Shown: piece after piece, positions 54,976 through 64,000 of the stretch | Position numbering within the stretch: the first letter of the stretch is position 1 | How the letters are laid out: every line of letters begins with the position of its first letter | Assembly: GCF_010093535.1 (NCBI RefSeq) | Contig: NW_022985177.1 | Span: forward strand, 352,857-416,856 | Length of the DNA stretch: 64,000 nt | Source: Lindgomyces ingoldianus | Lineage: Eukaryota; Ascomycota; Dothideomycetes; Pleosporales; Lindgomycetaceae | Direction of reading: 5' to 3' | Position numbers and translations under genes: made by a program | The notes under the pieces: model-generated | Seen by the model: the letters and a program-made list of their open reading frames with translations, nothing else | Database searches by the model: none | What the model was told of the DNA's origin: nothing

Positions 54976-56211
54976 ATTAGCGAGCTCATGCAGTTGCGTC
55001 CGGATGGCGACGAGGGAGTGGTCTGGACGGGAAGCAGGCCTCTTTGCTGCCTGAAGAGAGCGAGGAGGGTGGTTGATGATGGCAGCCCAATCGAGGCAGA
55101 AAAAAATCAAATGTTTGCGGCCTGGGTGTGGAGAAATTTTGGCGCACAGACCACCACACCCCTGTCGTCAAGGTCGAAGGCTGCGGGAGCGTCACAAAGC
55201 ATCAGTCGTGCAGTGGATCGACTCTCTTTCGTGAGGACGGCGGAGGAGAATAGTACAGAAGGTTATGTAGCGACTGCGCGCCGCGCACCGTAGGGCTGGG
55301 CAGCCTCTGCGAGGGTGTAGTGTTTGATGCGGCACGTGACCGCGGTGGCTCCTGCCTAGTGTATCAAAAAAGGGGTCGTGCCAAGAATCGGACAGTCGGC
55401 AGCATTTAAACATGGACTCCGCCCTCATCAATCTTCGTCTCTCTGTTGACCTCCCCGATCTCGCTTCCAATAATACCGCGTCACTGCTCCGAATATTCCC
55501 CCCACCACATTCACCCTCCCGCCCCCCCCCGGACCCCTCCTGTGACCCCTCCGGCCAGCCTCGCCGGACGTCACCCTTTCTCGTTGGACTGCGATCCTCC
55601 CTTGGGGCTTGCCCAGGCTGTCGCGGCTAGTCCTGCTCACTGACCGGCACCCGCCATCCGTGCGCGCCTGCATTCATTTCGCCGTTTGCGCTTCTGTTGT
55701 TTTTGCACCTGCGAGCCGGCGCGCATCTGCAGCGGGTGTTTTGTTATTTCTTTCGCATACGCGCTCCGCCTCAAAACAAACGCGTTGCCGCTCGGTTGGA
55801 CTCTGACTCATCAGCGCACTCTCTCTTTGATCTCCTCGCCGCCACCGGTACGTCACGTGAGCCAAAGGACGTTTCAGCAGCCCGCAGCATATAACTACCC
55901 GCGCCCCCTCTTTGTATTTTCGCAAACACTTTATATTCTCAGCCACACCCCAACCCCAACCCCAACCCCACCCCACCGCTTTTGGCGCATCCAGCACCCA
56001 AGCTCCAACCACACTTTTTTTGAGCGAACTTTCAACGCCTACCTACCCGGTCAACTTTGCGCAAGGCACTTTTGCAGCGGTCGCTTGCTGTGCGCCAAGG
56101 CATTCAGTGTTGACAAATTGCAGATCGACACTGCTTCCCGGTCGGTGCGCTATTGTCGCGCAGTTATACAGCCTCTCACCAACGCATCACTGCCATCACT
56201 TTCATGGCCAT
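54976..56211. promoter_or_regulatory. Divergent promoter region, Utp12-type and BET genes
   Basis: This 1.2 kb region lies between two divergent starts. A GCACGTGACC element lies at about 55332 and a GTCACGTGAG element at about 55853, both E-box type. A CCCCAA repeat (about 55947-55970) lies in the presumed BET leader. The open frames here are probably leader sequence. Confidence 0.5.
55945..55978. repeat. CCCCAA-type repeat in the BET gene leader
   Basis: About four copies of CCCCAA followed by CCCCACCCC lie some 240 bp before the BET start codon. The unit differs from the fungal telomere repeat (CCCTAA), so it is best treated as simple sequence. Confidence 0.6.
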
Positions 56212-58932
56212 ATGGCAGTGATGACATCGTCAGCCCTCGAAAAAATTTCTTTTGAGGCTAAGGCGGCGTCCTTTACCTCAGCAGACGAGATGGTGCTTGA
56301 TACTGAGGCGAATGGGTGAGTCTTCCTCCCCGCCCCGCCACCTGCTCCTTCACTTTCCTTTGCTTTATCTGTCTCACTTAGAGTGTATTTATTAAATGAA
56401 TTTATTTGCAGCATCTCGCACAAATATGATGTCCTCTTTGGCGGGCCTGACTTCAACACCACCGAACCCACCGCGCAACCGGCCGTCACCGAGTCGGAAC
56501 CACACCCCACTGTGAACGGTAACCACATGCCTGCGACAGCCGTTTCGAACACCGTAGAACCTTCAATACAGTTCCTTGCTGATAGTCAACCGGATACAAA
56601 CTCGCTCTTTGACAGTCCCGAGGTTGGCGCGACCTCGTTGGCAACCGTGGTTGGAGCACCTACATCGGATGTACGAGAGGAAGCACTTCCGGGACTGGGT
56701 GCACAATCGAGCGATAATACACAGCTAGTCCCAGAAACTCAACAACAGGCAGCAGATTTCGAATTTGGTAGCCTGAGTAACCACAACGCTATGGATGTCT
56801 CGCAGGAAGCTTCAGTTACTGCACCGGCTTCTATTCCTCCGACTAATTCAATGACCGAACTTTCAATTCAAACCCAGTCCACCACTGCCGAGCCTTCACA
56901 AATGTCTTCTTTCGTACAATCGCCAACAAACCTCGATCTGGATATGGGGGATGCTCCGTTGTCGGGAAGGGTACGGTCGCGGGAGGATGACGATGAGGAA
57001 GCGGATGCACCAGAAGCTAAGAGGACGAGGACCGATGAGGAGATGGGAGGGCGGGCTGAGTTCAAGATTCCGGAGCTTCCCGCGCATAGTGAACAAGCTA
57101 ATGGAAATGGCATTGTTTCTACGGGCACCGCCGATCAGACTCCGGTTCAAGCTGCGGTCAGCGCAGAGGATTGGCCTTTGGCCCCAATGACTACATTACA
57201 AAACAAGTTTTTGTTGGAACGTGTTCGAAACACGAAGAAGATTAAGGTCGCACATGCATTCAAGGAGCCGGTGAACCCTGAGGCTATGGGTATCCCTCAA
57301 TACCGCGAATACGTAAAGAATCCCATGGATCTGTCGACAATGGAGTCAAAGTTGAAGGAAGGAAAGTACTCAACGGTTCGAGATTTCATGGCAGATCTCG
57401 ACCTCATTATTGACAACAGTGTCACTTTCAACGGAAAAGAACACCCCGTGACACAGGCCGGCTACAATATGCGCGCCTATTTTCTTAAGGGTATGGGCAA
57501 AATGCCAAGGGCAGGGATCGAGGAGTCTTCTAAACAGCCCAAGCCCAAGAAGCCAGTAGTTGCAACCTCGACGAAGACGCGACGCGAGTCGAGAACCATT
57601 TCAACTACAGCCAAATCACCTGCTCAGCCGACACCTACAGCAGCATCTCCGCAATCAGCGTGGCCGCTAACCGCGGATGGACTTCCACTCATTCGGCGAG
57701 ACTCATCAAGTGCAAACGATAGGCCCAAGCGAGAGATCCATAGGCCCCCACCGAAAGATCTTCCCTACAATTCTGCCAAGCCAAAGAAGAAGAAGTTTGC
57801 CCAGGAGCTTAAGTTCTGTGAAAGCGTCATGACTGAGCTTATGAGACCTAAATATCAGAAGTTCTCATATCCATTTCTGAAGCCGGTGGATCCTGTGGCC
57901 TTGAATATTCCAACATATCTCAAGATAATCAAGAAGCCTATGGATTTTGGAACGATAGAGAAGAACCTGCAAGCGGGTCAATATCAGACTGCCAAAGATT
58001 TCTACAATGATGCGCAATTGGTGTTTGCCAACTGCTACAAGTTCAACATCGAGGGCGATGACGTCCACAAAATGGGCAAGGAGATGAATCAGCTTTTCGA
58101 TCGCCTCTGGGCAGAGAAGGCAGCCTGGCTTCAGGAACATGCTCCAGCGTCTGATCATCAGTCTCCAGGCTCTGCTTATTCGGATGAGGATGAAGATGAA
58201 GAAGATGACGAGGAGCCTGATGCTCAGGCTCAGATCCTTGCTATCCAGCAGCAAATCGCAGCCCTAAACGAAACCGCGCAGGCTCTTCTTCAGCACAAGC
58301 AAGGGAAGCGCACTTCCCCTAAAGTGACTGGAAAGAAGAAAGCTGTGAAGACAACACACCCTAAGAAGAAGGGCAGTCTCGTCGTTCCGCCTCCTCCGAA
58401 GGCCGCCAAGTCCAAGGCTCGTTCTAAAGCACCGGCGCCTCTTAGCTTTGCCCAGAAACAGGAAATCTCTGATGGAATTAGTACTCTGGGAGATGCAGAT
58501 ATGAGGAAGGCGGTGCAGATTATCCGTAACGGATGCCCCCATCTTGCAAGCGGAAATGACGACGAAATGGAAATCGATATGGATGAGATCGACGATAATA
58601 CGCTCCGCGACCTCTTCAAGTTTATCAAGCAAGTTAGAGGTCCGAAAGGGGTCGTTGACGATGACTTTGAACCACCACGGCCTCACAAGGGCGCAGCTCA
58701 TAGGAAGACTAAGAACAAGCCTATGGGCAAGCAGGAGCAAGAGGACAGCATCAAGAGGATCCAGGAGAAGCTCCGGACCTTTGCAGCGAGTGCTTCCGGC
58801 TCCAGCCAATCTCCACCTGGTAAGTGGTCAGCCTTCACATCCGAGTGGCTTATAACTGACCTGAATGTAGCAGCCGCTCAAGATGAATCCAGTGACGACG
58901 AGTCAAGCGGATCTGAGAGCGAAGAAGAATAA
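56212..58932 (+). CDS. BDF1: BET family double-bromodomain protein (Bdf1-like)
   Basis: Exons are 56212-56315, 56412-58819 and 58871-58932, for 857 residues; the last intron (58820-58870, GTAAGT...TAG, 51 nt) is in frame and stop-free, so unspliced RNA would still code through. Bromodomain 1 covers about 296-400 (NKFLLERVRNTKKIKVAHAF, then PQYREYVKNPMDLSTMES, with the acetyl-lysine Asn in VTFNG). Bromodomain 2 covers about 500-605 (PTYLKIIKKPMDFGTIEK, Asn in CYKFN). The extraterminal domain is near 711-775 (SFAQKQEISDGISTL). An acidic Ser-rich tail ends the protein (SSDDESSGSESEEE). BET proteins bind acetylated histone H4 and associate with TFIID and SWR1. The gene name follows the yeast orthologue. 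An internal ATG at 56221 is an alternative start. Confidence 0.92.
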
Positions 58933-60251
58933 ACTTCCGAACTCTTACCCATCGACATTTCGTCATTGTTTATGACAGCTGACCTGGAGAAAGCCTGACC
59001 TCTGCTTTCATGATCCCAAGCTCTTGTCTTTCCGAAAAGTCAACGTGTGTGTATCTGTCACTCGATTTCCCGAGCCTCTGATAATTTGGACCGAATGTGT
59101 GTCCTTGCCTTTTGGCTTCCTGCTTGTATCGCTTTTGGTCGACCCAAAATCAGGGCGCTATTTGTGGTCTTGTTTCGAGTTGACCACACCTTCGAAATTG
59201 ACAGCGTGCCTCCAATGACCTAAGCAACACGATCAGCGCAAGATCAAAATACCAGAGCCATACTCCCTCCCCTCTGTACTCCTCGCACAACCCTTATTCC
59301 CATGCCGACCGATGTATTATATCACCTTCGACGACCCGATGCGTTATTATCCCCTCCCTGTGCATAGATTAAGTACCTTGGCGTACCAAGACCGGCAACG
59401 GTTATGATTGATGAGGCTTGTGTTTGGATTTCTATTCCTTCTTGAGGGCTCTGCTGGCCACAATGAGCGGTGGCTAGCACAGGAAGGAAAAGTCAAGGCT
59501 ATTCGGGAGATAGTTTGCTGTACACTAAGCTGAGGTCAACGGCAAGACTGTAATGAAAATAATTAGCAAATTGCATAGTGTTTGTGGTTCGTGACTCAAC
59601 TCTTGCTCAACTTTGTTCAAATGCGATCAGGCAAGAAGTCGGCCGCAGGAAATACAATAGAGTTTGAGAAAGCGAGGTTAGGCCGTGGAGCGACTTGACG
59701 AGACTGACTTGGATTGCAATTCTGCATCAGATGCTGGTCAGCAGAGAACGCTTACTTATAGCTTGCAGCTTCCACCATACCTTGTCAGGGTGTAGAGGCT
59801 GGCGAGCAGCACGCGGACACGCGGCTTGTCGAGTCGCCAGCAGATATAGACAGCGACGGTGACGGGAGCAGTTGTTGATGGGATATATTCCTGTCAATGA
59901 CAGATAGAGTCGTCTGCAGAAGAGAGCGTGTGGGTGATTATGGTCGTTAGGAGTCTAGTTTGGTCAGGAAGGTCCTGTCTGTGGAGGTGAGGAGAGGTGT
60001 TGTGGGTGGTGGAGTGAGGAGAACCATGACTTATGGGGTGGCCTCGCCTCGGCTCTGATTGGTTCGCTGATGGGCTGGAGCAAAAAGCTTCGCGAGTCTG
60101 AGAGCTTCACCGCGAACTCCAAACGATCCTCACCGCAACCGCAATCCCCCCGCGTCGCCGTCGCCTCTTCACCCCTCCTCTCTCCAGCCTCACACTCTCG
60201 GCGCATCGCTCATCTATCCTAGAGACGGATTAAAGCGTCCTAACCGCTACC
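58933..60251. other. Intergenic region between BET and Rvb1 genes
   Basis: This 1.3 kb region may include a small reverse-strand gene (about 59600-60025) with a possible 60-nt intron; see the findings. Otherwise it is the 3' flank of the BET gene and the Rvb1 promoter. Confidence 0.4.
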
Positions 60252-61737
<1,486 letters not shown>

Positions 61738-62105
61738 GGTTGTTGGCAGGTCTCCTGTTTTGGTCGTGTACGATAGGCGCAATCTGGAAACAAGGGATGG
61801 CATAATCTTTGCGAGGATATCCTTTATTAGTTAAAAGGACGTAGTACCAATAGTGAACAAAAACGCAGCGACTTCTCTTACAATTTGATCCAAAGATGAC
61901 GGGATGGCAACTGGGTCGTATATTTGGATGCACTCCCGTAGCTACTCCGATTGGCTAGGTGAATCCGCAGTCGCATGGTCTCGGCAACACAGTTTCTTTC
62001 ATCATGTCATCTAAAGTCTTCAACTCTCACACACTGACCAGAAAAGCTAATTTCATTCCGCTCTGTATCACACTCTAGGTGAAATAATCAAACCAAACGT
62101 CCGAT
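61738..62105. other. Intergenic gap, Rvb1 3' flank and SDHAF4 promoter
   Basis: AT-rich sequence with no gene seen. Confidence 0.4.
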
Positions 62106-62600
62106 ATGCACCGAACTACTCTCCAGCTACCTCGCCAGTTCTCCTGCCGTCTGGTGCCATATCGCCCCTTCGGTGCATCATGCCGTTACTTGCTCCCCTC
62201 GCCTTTCGAAAGCGGACCCGCCCCGCCACGGCTTCCCAAAGAAGAGCAAGAGATCTTTGAGCAACTACAACGACAGAGCACAGGCGCATTCAGCACGCCA
62301 AGACCTCAGGCCGACCAGTCTCCGGAGTCCATCACGCCGGCCACTTCCGCTGCGTCCGCAGATGTGAAGATGCGAATAAATCAATCCCCAGACTCACAAC
62401 AGCCTGAATTACAGCTCACTGGGGATGGCAAAGTTAGAGAGGGAGAGGAGTTGCATCCGAATATTCGGAGAGGAGCCCCGCCCGAGTTTGAGGGAGACGT
62501 TAATCCCAAGACTGGGGAGATTGGGGGTCCGAAGAATGAACCGTTGAGGTGGGGGGGAAAGGGTGATTGGAGTTACAATGGGAGGGTTACCGATTTCTAG
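62106..62600 (+). CDS. SDH8: Succinate dehydrogenase assembly factor 4 (SDHAF4/Sdh8)
   Basis: This is a single exon of 164 residues. The N-terminus (MHRTTLQLPRQFSCRLVPYR) is basic without acidic residues, as expected for a mitochondrial presequence. The SDHAF4 (DUF1674) domain is at the C-terminus: GEELHPNIRRGAPPEFEGDV, then NPKTGEIGGPKNEPLRWG, then DWSYNGRVTDF, the conserved end of the family. Sdh8 binds the flavinated Sdh1 subunit and protects it until Sdh2 joins, by knowledge of yeast and animals. The stretch LPKEEQEIFEQLQ after the presequence is common in filamentous ascomycetes. No anomaly was seen. Confidence 0.93.
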   Translation: MHRTTLQLPRQFSCRLVPYRPFGASCRYLLPSPFESGPAPPRLPKEEQEIFEQLQRQSTGAFSTPRPQADQSPESITPATSAASADVKMRINQSPDSQQPELQLTGDGKVREGEELHPNIRRGAPPEFEGDVNPKTGEIGGPKNEPLRWGGKGDWSYNGRVTDF

Positions 62601-64000
62601 AAGACTGAGGAAGAGGAAGAGGAAGTGGGAAGGAGAAGCGACCCGCGGTAACAAAGACGCTCGGGGAGCTTCTCTAGAGGCAATCACGACACGGTCTCAA
62701 TAAATTTCAAAATGAATTGTCGCCTGCACACGATGCGGGAATGGTGTGTGGTTTCTAGAATGGTTTGCAGTTTGAGGCCGCATGGGGCTGGTTGTGAAGG
62801 GACGGCATGGTGGTAGTGATGCGAAAGAAGGTCATTAGGCTTGCCAAGGAACCAATTTGCAGAAGGTGCAAGGCGCGATACTGGCCTGCATAGAAAGACC
62901 ACGGAATTCTACATGAACTGGTGAAAGTCAAAGCTTGGGGATGGAGATTGGCATGTGTTATTGGCGACGGATATCATTGGACACGGATATGATCTCCGCT
63001 CGACCATCGAAAAACACAACCTTTTCGCTTGCACCTCCTATACATGCTGTCACTAGATCTCACTTATTCGACAGCTTAATCGAGCCAGAACCAACGAATG
63101 ACGCCACCCCTCCAACCACTCTTAGCCAGAAGCCAGTAGGCGAGCAACAGATCCTGTGGTGCATTTTCTCTCCAAAAACACAGGACAGAAAATTCAAGGT
63201 TTCACCAAAGCTCCGCAAAACCTGAATGTAACGAGAATGAAAACTTCTCATGAGAACGTCGGATGGGTGTTTCATTTTGGGCGAAACAGTGCCATAAACA
63301 GATGCGAAAGCTTCATGGAAATCTTTAGGGAAGGTCTGTGCGTCACGCGAAGCCAAGAGGTGAAAGAGTCTTAAACGACTTGGCGACAGGCTTGATCTTT
63401 GACCTCATCTTGTCTCATTGTTGGTATTCATCTTCACTTCTGGCTTTATCGACTTCCAACGTGGATCCACCGGTACCTCTGTGATGGCAGCACTCCTGTA
63501 TTGTGCTCTAGCATAGCACCTACGTGGAGTGATATATTAAATGACAGAATACGACAGGGTCCAATTCGGGACAGAACTCTGCATGGTCTCAGTGCCTTCT
63601 CTAATTCCAGCAGTAGTTTTCATAGGTCAAATTCGGGTAGGTGTAAGTGCATGTAGTATGTCACTATCGGCGGACAGAGGTCTCGACCTGCCGATTAGTG
63701 CGCTCCAGCACTGTTTCATGCTTTTGCTATCATGTCCATTCTATCTGTAGTGGCCACCCTTTCTTCCGGACTCAATTCCTCGCTTCGCATCTCTGTTGGG
63801 AACGCTTTGTTGATAAATGCTTCCTGGTTAGAAGCGCGGAGATGCCGCGTTGTAAACCTTTTCATACTGATGTTTTTTTTTTTTTTACATCAATGTCAAT
63901 ACCCTAGGTGGAAGCCACTGTTCTCCCCTCACAGGTATGTCAACCACACGAACTCCCCATTTATCACTCATGAATCGCACAGCATAGCGAAGGCGCTCAT
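62601..64000. other. Right-edge intergenic region
   Basis: This 1.4 kb stretch contains only short frames. A poly-T run lies at about 63872-63888. The last 100 bp may approach the next gene, but nothing can be supported. Confidence 0.4.

Noticed and set aside
55945..55978. Interstitial telomere
   Set aside because: The unit is CCCCAA rather than the filamentous-fungal CCCTAA, and there are only about four copies.

Overview
The window is a 64 kb piece of nuclear DNA from a filamentous ascomycete. The evidence is short GT-AG introns (about 45-155 nt), compact genes on both strands, and a gene set typical of Pezizomycotina: a peroxisomal ABCD transporter, p150Glued dynactin, an AA9 copper monooxygenase, DUF3455 and small cysteine-rich secreted proteins, and a Baeyer-Villiger-type flavoprotein. 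The style of the secreted proteins and of the conserved unknowns suggests Leotiomycetes (Helotiales-like), but that is inference. No CRISPR, prophage, operon or intact transposon was seen.

Layout. 1-667: 3' part of a short-chain dehydrogenase. 900-5200: a decayed stretch with two related 2EXR/F-box-like genes (one frameshifted) and a possible relic of a GHMP-type kinase. 5304-13687: peroxisomal ABC half-transporter (PXA2-like), then dynactin p150. 14219-14890: a diverged tandem array of about 105-bp units. 15331-15980 (-): a three-exon small secreted protein. 16837-20300: TMEM115-like rhomboid-fold protein and a divergent LisH/WD40 (TBL1/Sif2-like) gene. 21105-23141: flavin monooxygenase. 23384-27618 (-): 1,382-residue ankyrin protein with a coiled-coil tail. 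29015-32275: secreted DUF3455 protein, AA9 LPMO, and a retinol-dehydrogenase-like SDR. 32965-33556 (-): a three-exon coiled-coil gene. 34428-37082: BRD8/Bdc1-like bromodomain protein. 39380-40414 (-): SREBP-type bHLH factor. 44684-45698: metallophosphoesterase. 46815-51048: poorly conserved small genes. 53575-54975 (-): Utp12-domain nucleolar protein. 56212-58932: BET protein (Bdf1-like). 60252-61737: Rvb1. 62106-62600: SDHAF4.

Functional themes. Chromatin and transcription genes are numerous: BRD8-like, BET, Rvb1, the TBL1-like protein and the SREBP-like factor. Extracellular biology is represented by the AA9 enzyme, the DUF3455 protein and the cysteine-rich secreted protein. Housekeeping genes cover the peroxisome, dynein transport, Golgi, ribosome biogenesis and mitochondrial complex II assembly. 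No biosynthetic gene cluster is evident, because the flavin monooxygenase stands alone.

Exon boundaries were worked out by hand. Reading-frame arithmetic closes for every spliced model given with exact junctions, but no model was tested against transcripts. The least expected items are the degenerate 105-bp tandem array, two genes visible only after splicing, two stop-free introns with lengths divisible by three, and the decayed gene remains near the left end.
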